Shown in pieces: positions 7,145 through 16,300 of a stretch of 64,000 nucleotides of DNA. A program made the translations under genes and the position numbers. The stretch covers positions 124,001-188,000 of the forward strand of contig NZ_JOEM01000013.1 in the NCBI RefSeq assembly GCF_000718135.1. Direction: 5' to 3'. Under the pieces are notes generated by a model. The model was given only the letters and a program-made list of their open reading frames with translations. It had not been told where the DNA came from and did not search any database. Numbering within the stretch: the first letter of the stretch is position 1; each line of letters starts with the position of its first letter. Source of the stretch: Streptomyces cyaneofuscatus (GTDB lineage: Bacteria > Actinomycetota > Actinomycetes > Streptomycetales > Streptomycetaceae).

Positions 7145-8755
7145 ATGGCCCAGCAGGAACACGTACGTGTGGCGGTGATCGGTACCGGATTCGGGGGCCT
7201 CGGGGCCGCCGTCCGGCTGCGCCGCGAAGGCATCACCGATTTCGTCGTCCTGGAGCGGGCCGGATCGGTGGGCGGCACCTGGCGCGACAACAGCTACCCG
7301 GGCTGCGCCTGCGACGTACCGTCCCACCTCTACTCGTTCTCCTTCGCGCCCAACCCCGACTGGCCGCGCACCTTCTCCGGCCAGGAGCACATCCGGGCCT
7401 ACCTGGAGCGCGTCGCCGACACCTTCGGCCTCCGCCCGCACATCCGGCTGAACCACGAGGTGAAGCTGATGAGCTGGGACAAGGAGAATCTGTACTGGGT
7501 GATCGAGTCCGCCAACGGCACGACCCTCCGCGCGGATGTCGTCATCTCCGCCACCGGGCCGCTCTCCGACCCCAAGATGCCCGACATACCCGGGCTGGAC
7601 TCCTTCCCCGGCAAGGTCTTCCACTCCGCGCGCTGGGACCACGACTACGACCTGGCGGGCAAGCGGGTCGCGATGGTCGGCACCGGCGCCTCCGCCATCC
7701 AGATCGTGCCGGCGATCCAGCCGAAGACCGCGAAGCTCACGCTCTTCCAGCGCACGCCCCCGTGGGTGATGCCGCGCGTCGACCGCACCATCAGCAAGGC
7801 CGAGCGCGCACTGCACCGGGCGATACCCGCGACCGGCACCGCACGGCGTGGACTGCTGTGGGGCATACGGGAGTTGCAGGTCAGCGCCTTCACCAAGCAC
7901 CCCGACCAGCTGGGCCTGGTGGAGAAGCTGGCGAAGTCCAACATGGCGCGGGCCATCAAGGATCCGGCGCTGCGGGCCAAGCTGACCCCGGACTACCGCA
8001 TCGGCTGCAAGCGGATCCTGCTCTCCAGCACCTATTACCCGGCCCTCGCCCAGCCCAATGTGGACGTCGTGGCCTCCGGGCTCAGCGAGATACGCGGCTC
8101 CACCGTCGTCGCCGCCGACGGCAGCGAGGCCGAGGTCGACGCGATCATCTTCGGCACCGGCTTCCATGTGACGGACATGCCGATCGCGGAGCGGGTCGTC
8201 GGCGAGGAGGGCATCACGCTCGCCGAGTCCTGGAAGGACGGGATGAACTCGCTGCGCGGCGCGACCGCCGCCGGGTTCCCCAACTGGATGACGATCATCG
8301 GCCCCAACACGGGCCTCGGGAACTCCTCGATGATCCTGATGATCGAGTCCCAGCTGAACTACATGGCCGACTACCTGCGCCAGTTGAACGTGCTCGGCGG
8401 CCGCGCGGCGCTCGGCGCCCGCTCCACCGCCGTCACCGCGTGGAACCACAAGGTCCAGGAGCGGATGAAGCGCACGGTGTGGAACACCGGCGGCTGCACC
8501 AGCTGGTACCTGGACGCGGAGGGCCGCAACACGACGGTCTGGCCGGGCACGACGGGCGAGTTCCGGCGGCAGACGCGGTCGGTGGACCTCGCGGAGTACG
8601 ACGTCATCCGGGCGGCCGCGAAGCCGGGGGGCGTCCACGTACCCGCACAGCCGGGCCGTACCGACCGGGAGACGGTGACCGCCGGGGACTCGGTGGCGTC
8701 CGCGGAATCCGTCGAGTCCGGCGGCGGCAACGTCGTCGAGGAGGCCGCCCGATGA
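7145..8755 (+). CDS. Flavin-containing Baeyer-Villiger-type monooxygenase
   Basis: A 536-residue FAD/NADPH enzyme expected to insert oxygen into ketones or oxidise heteroatoms. Visible features: the FAD-binding GTGFGGLGAA at residues ~12-21; the Baeyer-Villiger fingerprint FxGxxxHxxxW as FPGKVFHSARWD; and the second (NADPH) Rossmann motif GTGASA right after it. The ~50 C-terminal residues are low-complexity. The ribosome site GGGGAGG precedes ATG 7145. It is first in a three-gene operon (stop and next start overlap as ATGA). The same trio of monooxygenase, lipase-like hydrolase and SDR occurs in the mycobacterial mymA operon. Confidence 0.92.
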   Translation: MAQQEHVRVAVIGTGFGGLGAAVRLRREGITDFVVLERAGSVGGTWRDNSYPGCACDVPSHLYSFSFAPNPDWPRTFSGQEHIRAYLERVADTFGLRPHIRLNHEVKLMSWDKENLYWVIESANGTTLRADVVISATGPLSDPKMPDIPGLDSFPGKVFHSARWDHDYDLAGKRVAMVGTGASAIQIVPAIQPKTAKLTLFQRTPPWVMPRVDRTISKAERALHRAIPATGTARRGLLWGIRELQVSAFTKHPDQLGLVEKLAKSNMARAIKDPALRAKLTPDYRIGCKRILLSSTYYPALAQPNVDVVASGLSEIRGSTVVAADGSEAEVDAIIFGTGFHVTDMPIAERVVGEEGITLAESWKDGMNSLRGATAAGFPNWMTIIGPNTGLGNSSMILMIESQLNYMADYLRQLNVLGGRAALGARSTAVTAWNHKVQERMKRTVWNTGGCTSWYLDAEGRNTTVWPGTTGEFRRQTRSVDLAEYDVIRAAAKPGGVHVPAQPGRTDRETVTAGDSVASAESVESGGGNVVEEAAR

Positions 8756-9699
8756 GCCGGCTCCTGCACCGCGACGACGCCCCGCCCGTCCCCGCGCGCG
8801 AACTCTTCGTACGGTCCGCCGACGGCTCCCGCATCCACGTCGAGCTGCACGGCCCCGAGGACGCCCCCGCAGTGGTCCTCGCCCACGGCTGGACCTGCAA
8901 CACCCACTTCTGGGCCGCGCAGATCCGGGACCTCGCCGCCGACCACCGCGTCATCGCCTACGACCAGCGCGGCCACGGCCTCACCCCCGACCCCGGCCCC
9001 GGCGGCTACAGCGTCGACGCGCTCGCCGACGACCTGGAAGCGGTGCTCGCCGCCACCCTCGCCCCCGGGCGGAAGGCGGTGCTGGCCGGACACTCCATGG
9101 GCGGGATGACGCTGATGGCCGCGGCCCGCCGCCCCGGCCTGCGCGAGCACGCGGCGGCGGTCCTCCTCTGCTCCACCGGCAGCGGCCGGCTGACCGCCGA
9201 GGCCCTCGTGCTCCCGCTGCGGGCGAGCGCGTTCCGGACCCGGCTCACCGCCGCGGTCCTGGGGGCGAAGGCGCCGCTCGGGCCGGTCACCCCGGTCTCG
9301 AAGAAGCTCCTCAAGTACGCCACCATGGGCGCCGGTTCGGCCCCGGAGAGGGTCGACGTCTGCGCCCGGATCGTGCACGCCTGCCCGCGCCGCGCCCGGG
9401 TGGGATGGGGCCACGTACTCGCCGAGCTGGACGTGACGGCGGACGTGCGCGAACTGCGGGTGCCGACGGCGGTCATCGCCGGTACGGACGACCGGCTCAC
9501 CCCGCCGGTCCACGCGCGGGCCATCGCGGCGGCGCTGCCGGTCGGCCTCGGGCTGACCGAGCTGGCCGGCATGGGGCACATGACGCCGGTGGAGGCCCCG
9601 GAGGCCGTCACGGCGAAGCTCAGGGAACTGACCACCCGGTACGTCGCGAACCGGACGGCTTCGTCGGCCGCCACGTCCGAGAAGGAGGATGTCGCATGA
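8752..9699 (+). CDS. Alpha/beta hydrolase
   Basis: A 315-residue cytoplasmic esterase-type enzyme. It has the oxyanion-hole segment HGWTCN, the nucleophile elbow GHSMGG (Ser near residue 115), the acid in GTDDRLTPP and the histidine in MGHMTPVEAPE. The ATG overlaps the stop of the monooxygenase gene (ATGA), so translation is coupled. In a pathway with a Baeyer-Villiger enzyme, hydrolysis of the resulting ester is the natural next step. This is inference. Confidence 0.9.
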   Translation: MSRLLHRDDAPPVPARELFVRSADGSRIHVELHGPEDAPAVVLAHGWTCNTHFWAAQIRDLAADHRVIAYDQRGHGLTPDPGPGGYSVDALADDLEAVLAATLAPGRKAVLAGHSMGGMTLMAAARRPGLREHAAAVLLCSTGSGRLTAEALVLPLRASAFRTRLTAAVLGAKAPLGPVTPVSKKLLKYATMGAGSAPERVDVCARIVHACPRRARVGWGHVLAELDVTADVRELRVPTAVIAGTDDRLTPPVHARAIAAALPVGLGLTELAGMGHMTPVEAPEAVTAKLRELTTRYVANRTASSAATSEKEDVA

Positions 9700-10589
9700 G
9701 CAGCAGGCGGAGTCTGGAGGGCCAGGTCGTCGTCGTCACCGGCGCGGCCCGGGGCGTGGGCGAGCTGCTGGCCCGAAAGCTGTCGGCGCGCGGGGCGACG
9801 CTGGCGCTCGTCGGCCTGGAGCCGGACGAGCTGAAGAAGGTCTCCGAGCGGCTGCACGGCGAGAGCGACCACTGGTTCGCCGATGTCACCGACCACACGG
9901 CGATGGCCCAGGTGGCGCGCGAGGTCAAGGAGCGGTTCGGCAAGGTCGACGTGGTCGTGGCCAACGCGGGGGTCGCCTCGGGCGGCCCGTTCGTCGACTC
10001 GGACCCGGACGCCTGGCGGCGGGTCATCGAGGTGAACCTGATCGGCGGGGCGGTCACCGGGCGGGCGTTCCTGCCGGTGCTGATGGAGAGCCGCGGCTAC
10101 TTCCTCCAGATAGCGTCGCTGGCCGCGATCACCCCGGCGCCGATGATGACGGCGTACTGCGCCTCCAAGTCGGGCGTCGAGGCGTTCGCGCACAGCCTGC
10201 GCGCGGAGGTCGGCTACAAGGGCGTCAAGGTCGGCGTCGGCTACCTCTCCTGGACCGACACCGACATGGTGCGCGGCGCCGACCAGGACGACGTCATGCG
10301 GGAGTTGCGCCAGCGGCTGCCGTGGCCGATGAACCGGACGTACCCGCTCGGCCCGGCCGTCGACCGCATCGTGGACGGGATCGCGCGGCGCTCCCCGCAC
10401 GTGTACGCGCAGTGGTGGCTGCGCGGGATGCAGTCGGTCCGCGGCTACCTGCCGTCCGTCATCGCGGTCGGCGGACAGCGCGAGATGCGGCGCTTCGAGC
10501 CGCGCCTGCACACGGTGTCCAAGGGGCTGGTGGGGGCCGGGGGAGCGGCGGACCAGGACGCGCGGGCGGAGCGTACCGACCGTACGTAA
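9696..10589 (+). CDS. Short-chain dehydrogenase/reductase
   Basis: A 297-residue classical SDR with the NAD(P)-binding TGAARGVGE (residues ~15-23), NAG in VANAGVAS, the catalytic Ser in IASLAA and Tyr-x3-Lys in AYCASKSG. Its C-terminal extension of ~60 residues is longer than in the core family. The start ATG overlaps the hydrolase stop, and GAAGGAGG is 8 bases upstream. It probably interconverts the alcohol and ketone around the monooxygenase/hydrolase steps. Confidence 0.9.
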   Translation: MSSRRSLEGQVVVVTGAARGVGELLARKLSARGATLALVGLEPDELKKVSERLHGESDHWFADVTDHTAMAQVAREVKERFGKVDVVVANAGVASGGPFVDSDPDAWRRVIEVNLIGGAVTGRAFLPVLMESRGYFLQIASLAAITPAPMMTAYCASKSGVEAFAHSLRAEVGYKGVKVGVGYLSWTDTDMVRGADQDDVMRELRQRLPWPMNRTYPLGPAVDRIVDGIARRSPHVYAQWWLRGMQSVRGYLPSVIAVGGQREMRRFEPRLHTVSKGLVGAGGAADQDARAERTDRT

Positions 10590-10722
10590 GTGGGCCTACG
10601 GGCCCTACGTGACGGTCGGTAGCGGTCCGAAATGCGCGGGATGTCGGGGCGTGTAACGCTGAGCACGGCCCCGCTGGGGGCCATTCCCCACGTACCCCAG
10701 GCATCCCACAGGAGTGAACAGC

Positions 10723-10938
10723 ATGGGTATCGCAGACCAGTTCAAGGACAAGGCGCAGGACCTCGCCGACCAGGCCAAGCAGAAGGCCGGTCAGGGCAGG
10801 GACGAGGCCCAGGAGCGGGGCTCGAAGGGTCGCGACCGCAACCGTGACCAGCAGCAGCACGGCTCCGACGCGTCGACCGGCCTGCGGGACCGGGCTCAGG
10901 ACGCGACGGACCAGGCGCGCGAGCGCTTCGACCGTTGA
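10723..10938 (+). CDS. Small hydrophilic stress-type protein
   Basis: A 71-residue protein made almost wholly of charged and polar helix-forming residues (MGIADQFKDKAQDLADQAKQ, later LRDRAQDATDQARERFDR). It resembles the CsbD-like / small antitoxin-like proteins that are common in Streptomyces and usually stress-induced. ATG 10723 was preferred over GTG 10714 because AGGAG sits 8 bases before it. A very strong terminator follows, so it is its own transcript. The function is not known. Confidence 0.7.
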   Translation: MGIADQFKDKAQDLADQAKQKAGQGRDEAQERGSKGRDRNRDQQQHGSDASTGLRDRAQDATDQARERFDR

Positions 10939-10996
10939 CGGTCGCTGAGGTGTGACGCGTGCGCGCTGCGCTGTGCGCGTGCGTGCGCGTCGCGTC

Positions 10997-11034
10997 AGGA
11001 GGCGCATCCGGGTGACCGGATGCGCCTCCTTCTT
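10997..11034 (+). terminator. Strong intrinsic terminator
   Basis: A perfect 15-bp stem (10997-11011 with 11016-11030) is closed by a GTGA tetraloop and followed by TTCTT. It is the strongest hairpin in this part of the window. It is preceded by a purine-pyrimidine alternating GTGCGC-rich stretch (10955-10990). Confidence 0.88.
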
Positions 11035-11173
11035 GCTGTCCGGAGCCGGGTGGGTGTCGATTGTTCGATCGATTCCGGAACTGCTGTGCGTACGATGCAG
11101 GGTCGGTGCGGGGGCCTGAGGGTCTCTGTCACCCTGCCCTGCGCCACAGCCGCTCCGGAAAGCCCGCTTCTTC

Positions 11174-12637
11174 GTGTCCACAGCTCATACGGTGCGTCCT
11201 TCGTCGCCGAGTCCTCTTCTCGTCCGCTCGGTACCGGCGCTCTGGACCTTCGCCTTAGGCTTGTGGGGCCTGTCGCGGCAGGACAGTGTGTGGCGGGACG
11301 AGGCCGCGACCTGGCAGGTGGCCCGGCGCTCCACGGCCGAGACCGTGCACATGCTCGGCAACGTCGATGTGGTGCACGGGCTCTACTACCTGCTGATGCA
11401 CGGGCTGTTCGACCTGTTCGGGCCCGGCACCGCCGTGCTGCGGCTGCCGTCGGTGGTGGCCATGGCGGTGGCCGCGTCCTGTGTGGCGGCCCTCGGCCAC
11501 CGGTTGGCCGGTCCGTGGGCGGGCCTCGGGGGCGGGCTGGCCCTCGGGCTGCTGCCGGCCGTGCAGTTCTACCTCCAGGAGGGGCGGCCGTACGCCTTGG
11601 TCGCGGCCGGGGCCGGGATCGCCACCCTGCTCCTGGTCACCCTGCTGGAGGGCCGGGGCAGGGCGGTGCACTGGGTGGCCTACGGCTCCGCGGTCGCACT
11701 GGGCGGTCTGCTGAACTGGCTCTCGCTGATGATCCTCCCGGCGCACCTGGCGACCCTGCTCTGGAGCCGGGCGGACCGCGCCACCGGCAGACGCTGGACG
11801 GGCGCCGCCCTGGCCGCCACGACCTGTGTACTGCCGCTGGTCCTGTTCAGCCGGAGCCAGTCCGCGCAGGTGTCCTGGATACCGCCGTTGACCTGGCACA
11901 TGCTGATCGGCCCCACGATCCTGCTGGTCATCGGATGCGTCGGCGCCCTCCTCGACCGCCCCCGGGCGCGGCGGCTCTCGGCGGCGGCCGTCGGGCTGCC
12001 GCTGCTGGCGGTGCCGCAGTTGGGCCTCGTCGGACTCTCCCTGATCCAGCCGCTGTTCCTGGACCGGTACGTCCTCTTCAGCCTGCTGGGTCTCGCCCTG
12101 CTGATCGGCGTGGCCATCGGTGCGGCGGTCGAGGCCGTGGCGCGTCGCCGCCCGCGGGCCGCGCCCTGGGTCCTCCCCGTGGTGATGGCCGTGGCGGTGG
12201 CGGCCCTGCTGCCCCAGGCGCTCGCCAAACGGTCCCCGGCGAGCCGGGTGGACGATGTCCTCGCCGCCGCCGGGGACATCCGGCGGATGAAGAAGCCCGG
12301 CGACGCGGTGCTGTTCATCCCGGCGGCACGGCGGGACACCCGGCTGGTCTCCCCGGACGCCTTCGCGGGCCTCCGGGACATAGCGCTGGCGCGGGGCCCG
12401 GAGGAGTCCGGCACCCTGAAGGGCACGGAGGCGCGGCCGGACCGGATACGGGCGGTGATGCTGGCCCAGCGACGCATCCTGCTGGTGACGGACGCCCCCG
12501 GGGTGGCACGCCCGCCCGCCACCGCACGGGAGAGGGCGAAGACCTCCGTGCTGCGCACCCACTTCAGGCCCGTCGCCGACGAACAGGCCCGAGGGCGCCG
12601 GGTCACGGTCTACGAGCGGCGTACGGGAGCCCGCTGA
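11174..12637 (+). CDS. GT39-like polytopic membrane glycosyltransferase
   Basis: A 487-residue membrane protein with about ten hydrophobic segments followed by a soluble C-terminal part of ~130 residues. An Asp-Glu pair in the first periplasmic loop (VWRDEAATW, residues 42-43) matches the catalytic/metal site of the ArnT/PMT (GT39, GT83) superfamily, which uses polyprenyl-phosphate sugars. The acceptor is unknown. The GTG start at 11174 has no clear ribosome site, so the true start could differ slightly. Its neighbours on either side do not suggest a role. Confidence 0.75.
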   Translation: MSTAHTVRPSSPSPLLVRSVPALWTFALGLWGLSRQDSVWRDEAATWQVARRSTAETVHMLGNVDVVHGLYYLLMHGLFDLFGPGTAVLRLPSVVAMAVAASCVAALGHRLAGPWAGLGGGLALGLLPAVQFYLQEGRPYALVAAGAGIATLLLVTLLEGRGRAVHWVAYGSAVALGGLLNWLSLMILPAHLATLLWSRADRATGRRWTGAALAATTCVLPLVLFSRSQSAQVSWIPPLTWHMLIGPTILLVIGCVGALLDRPRARRLSAAAVGLPLLAVPQLGLVGLSLIQPLFLDRYVLFSLLGLALLIGVAIGAAVEAVARRRPRAAPWVLPVVMAVAVAALLPQALAKRSPASRVDDVLAAAGDIRRMKKPGDAVLFIPAARRDTRLVSPDAFAGLRDIALARGPEESGTLKGTEARPDRIRAVMLAQRRILLVTDAPGVARPPATARERAKTSVLRTHFRPVADEQARGRRVTVYERRTGAR

Positions 12638-12656
12638 GCCACCACCCGGACTGTGA

Positions 12657-13025
12657 TCAAGCTGCGGAGGACTGTCCCCTCGTCCCCGCATCGTCCGGAC
12701 GGCGGGGTTCGTGCGGAGTGAAGACGAAAGCCGACATGTCACCATCCAGGTCGATGGTCAGTGAGGCGTCGAGCGCAGTGGCGAGACGCGTCAACAGCGC
12801 CAGGGTGGTGACGGAGTCGCCGCCTTCGATGTTGGAGATCTGCGGCTGGCTCATCCCGGCCCGGCGCGCCAGCTCGGCCTGGGAAAGGCCGAGCGCGGTG
12901 CGGCGGTCGTGGACAGCCTGGCCGAGGGCGAAGGAGTGTCCGGCCTCGACGTAGGCGGCGGACTCCTCGACCGTCTCGCCCAGGAGCTTCCGGGTCCGGC
13001 GGGTCTTCCAAGCGGAGTGATTCAC
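12657..13025 (-). CDS. HigA-like antitoxin (XRE helix-turn-helix)
   Basis: A 122-residue protein with a Cro/C1 helix-turn-helix (LGLSQAELARRAGMSQPQIS NIE) and a tail typical of type II antitoxins that pair with Gp49/HigB toxins. The GTG start (13023-13025) overlaps the toxin stop as GTGA and has GGAGGAG upstream. In such pairs the antitoxin neutralises the toxin and represses the operon. Here the pair lies downstream of the tricorn gene, so control may be shared with it. Confidence 0.85.
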   Translation of the reverse strand: MNHSAWKTRRTRKLLGETVEESAAYVEAGHSFALGQAVHDRRTALGLSQAELARRAGMSQPQISNIEGGDSVTTLALLTRLATALDASLTIDLDGDMSAFVFTPHEPRRPDDAGTRGQSSAA

Positions 13026-13390
13026 GGGCTCTCCTCCTTCTTCCGGTCGTAGCTGTGCTCGGCAGGGCCGTGGTCGGCTTCGCATGCCTGCTGCGCTTGC
13101 CGGGCTCTTTCGAGCTCGCTGTCCTCGCGTTGGCGGGTCTTGCGGAACACCGTCAGCAGGACGATGCGCCGGTCGGGAGCGAGCCAGTACGTGATGCGGA
13201 CCGCGTTGCCGTCCATGGTGAAACGCAGTTCTCGTACTTTGCCGCCGAGGTGTCGGGCGTAGGGCTCCCCCAGAGTCGTCGGCTGGGCCAGGAGCATGTC
13301 AACGGCGCGCTCGGTCCTGTCGTAGTGCGCGTCCGGGAGTAACTCCGGCCATTGCCGGACCTCCGGCTCGATTTCGACCCCCCGTCTCAT
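13022..13390 (-). CDS. HigB / phage Gp49-like toxin (RelE superfamily)
   Basis: A 122-residue protein of the RelE/ParE-like mRNA-interferase superfamily. The core LGGKVRELRFTMDGNAVRIT YW...RRIVLLTVFRKT matches the Gp49-type toxin pattern, followed by a charged helix (TRQREDSELERARQAQQACE). Toxin-before-antitoxin order is usual for higBA. Its ATG overlaps the tricorn protease stop by ATGA (13387-13390), with GAGGAG upstream, so it is read on the same message as the protease. Activity against translating ribosomes is known for the family but not shown here. Confidence 0.85.
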   Translation of the reverse strand: MRRGVEIEPEVRQWPELLPDAHYDRTERAVDMLLAQPTTLGEPYARHLGGKVRELRFTMDGNAVRITYWLAPDRRIVLLTVFRKTRQREDSELERARQAQQACEADHGPAEHSYDRKKEESP

Positions 13391-16300
13391 CCGCTCCTCG
13401 GCGGCAGCGGCGGCCTCCGCAGGTTCGGGGCCGTGTCGTACGAGGGTGGGGTCGAGGCCGGGTGGGCGGCCAGGAGGTCCAGGGCGAGGCGGACCGCGTC
13501 GTCGAGGACCGCGTACCGGCCCTCCGCCCAGTCCAGCGGGGTGCGCAGCGCCTTCACGTCCGGTTCCACGCCGTGGTTCTCCACCGACCAGCCGTACGCG
13601 TCGAACCAGGCCGCGTTCATCGGCACCGTGATCGACGTGCCGTCGCCGAGCCGGTGGCGGCCGGTCATGCCGACCACCCCGCCCCAGGTCCGCTGGCCCA
13701 CCACCGGGCCGAGCTTCAGCAGCCGGAAGGCGGCGGTGATCATGTCGCCGTCGGAGGAGGTCGCCTCGTCGGCGAGGGCGACGACCGGGCCGCGCGGGGC
13801 GTTGGAGGCGTAGCTCACCGCCTGGGCGTTGCGGGTCAGGTCCCAGCCGAGGATCTTGCGGGTGAGCTTCTCCACCACCAGCTCGCTGATGTGGCCGCCC
13901 GCGTTGCCCCGTACGTCCACGATCAGCGCGGGGCGGGAGACCTCCAGGCGCAGGTCCCGGTTGAACTGGGCCCAGCCGGAGCCGCCCAGGTCCGGGATGT
14001 GCAGATAGCCGCACTTGCCGCCGCTCAACTCCCGTACGACCTCACGCCGTTTGGCCACCCAGTCCTGGTAGCGCAGCGGGCGCTCGTCCACCAGGGGCAG
14101 GATCGCCACCCGGCGCGAGGGGCCCCCGCCCGCCGGGGTGAACGTCAGCTCCACCGTCGTGCCGCCCGCCGCCGTCAGCAGCGGGTACGGGCCCGTCACC
14201 GGGTCCACCGGACGGCCGTCCACGTGGGTGAGGACCGCGCCCTCGCGGATGCCCGTACCGGCAAGCGGGGAACGGGCCTTGGAGTCCGATGAGTCGCCGG
14301 GCAGGATGCGCTGGACCACCCAAGCCCCGTCCCGGCAGACCAGGTTGGCGCCGAGCAGGCCGATCGCGCGCTGGTAGTGCGGCGGGCCCTCGTTGCGGCG
14401 GGCGGGGGAGACGTACGCGTGCGAGGTGCCCAGCTCGCCCAGCACCTCGCGCAGCAGATCCGCGAACTCGTCGGGGGAGGCGACCCGTTCGATCAGTGGG
14501 CGGTACTGGTCCAGTACGCCGTCCCAGTCGATGCCGCACATGTCCGGCTCCCAGAAGTAGGAGCGGATGATCCGGCCCGCCTCCCCGTACGCCTGCCGCC
14601 ACTCCGCCCCCGGGTCCACCTCGTGCAGAATGCGGCGCAGGTCCAGGTAGACCGTCGAGTCGCTGTCGCCCGGTTCCGTCGCCGGTACGGCGCGCAGCTC
14701 GCCGTCGTCCATCACGACCAGGCGCGAGCAGTCGCCGCTGACCGCGAACCAGTCGAGGTGGTCGACCAGTTCGGTCTTCCGCGCCTTCGCGATGTTGAAG
14801 TGCTCCAGCGTCGGCCGCCCCGACATGTCGGCCGGGTTCGCGAACGTCTCGCCCAGCGCCCCCGAGATCGGCCAGCGCAGCCAGACCAGACCGCCGCCGC
14901 TCACCGGGTGCAGCGCCGAATACTTCGAGGCGGAGACCGGGAACGGCGTCACCCGGCTCTCCAGGCCCTCGAACTCGACCATGACCGTGGACCCTTCGCC
15001 CGTACCTCCGGTGTCCGGAACGTCTATCGGGTCGAGACCGCCCGCCGCCGGGCGGCCGTCCGGGGAGAGCGCGAAGGGGGACGGGGTGGCCGAGGAGAGC
15101 GGGACCAGGTACGGGCGGCAGCCCAGCGGGAAGGAGAGGTCGCCGGTGTGGACGTCGTACACCGGGTCGAAGCCCCGCCAGGACAGGAACGCGAGATAGC
15201 GGCCGTCCTCCGTGAAGACCGGGTTCTCGTCCTCGAAGCGGCCGTTGGTGACGTCCACGATCACCGGCGCGCCGGGGCCGGAGATCCGGGCCAGCTTGAT
15301 CTGCCGCAGCGAGCGGCCGATGCCCGGGTGCGACCACGTCAGCCAGTCGCCGTCGGGGGAGAAGGCCAGGTCGCGGACGGGCCCGTTGACCGAGCGGATC
15401 AGCTCGGCGAGGCCGGGGTGCTCGTCGACCGGGGCCGCGCTGTCCAGGCGGGCCGCGCCCGTGGCCGCGTAGAGGTCGGCGCGGGTGGAGCCGCTGGGGC
15501 CCCGGTCCGCCACCTCGGCCACCTCCGGCTCCCCCGTGTCCAGGAGCAGCAGCCGGCCGTCGTTCGAGGCGATGGCGAGGCGTTCGCCGTCCGGGTCGGA
15601 GATCATCTCCTGCACCCGGCCCAGCTGCCCCGAGGCCAGTCGGCGCGGGGCCCGGTCGCCGCTGGCGCGCGGCAGGTAGGCGATCTCCACCGCGTCCTCG
15701 CCGTCCGCGTCGGTGACGTACGCGACCTGGCCCCCGCTGCCCAGCATCTCCGGCAGCCGCACCCGCACCCCCGGGGTGTCGCTGATGGTGCGGGCGGGGC
15801 CGTCGCGGTGGGTGAGCCAGTAGAGGCTGCCGCGCACGGTGACGGCGCTGGCCCGGCCCGTCTCGTCGACCGAGAGCGAGTCGACGTTGCTGGCGGCGGG
15901 CACCTGGTGGCGGCGCCGGCCGGTGCGCGGCCCGCCGAGCCGTACCTCCAGCTTGCGCGGGGTGGCGTCCGGCGACTCCAGGTCCTCGACCAGCCAGAGG
16001 TCACCGGCGCACTGGTAGACGACCCGGTGGCCGTCGCTCGCGGCGTTGCGGGCGTAGAAGGCGTCGTGGTCGGTGTGGCGGCGCAGGTCCGTGCCGTCGG
16101 TCCCGCACGAGTAGAGGTTGCCGACGCCCTCGTGGTCGGAGAGGAACGCGATGCGCCGGCCGACGAACATCGGCGAGGCGAGGTGGCCGTCGATGTCCGG
16201 CAGCAGTCGCTCCCCGTGCAGCCAGAGGCGCCCCATGGCCCCGCCCCGGTAGCGCTTCCAGGCGGCCGGTTCGTGCGGGGGCGTGCCGGTGAGGAGCAGG

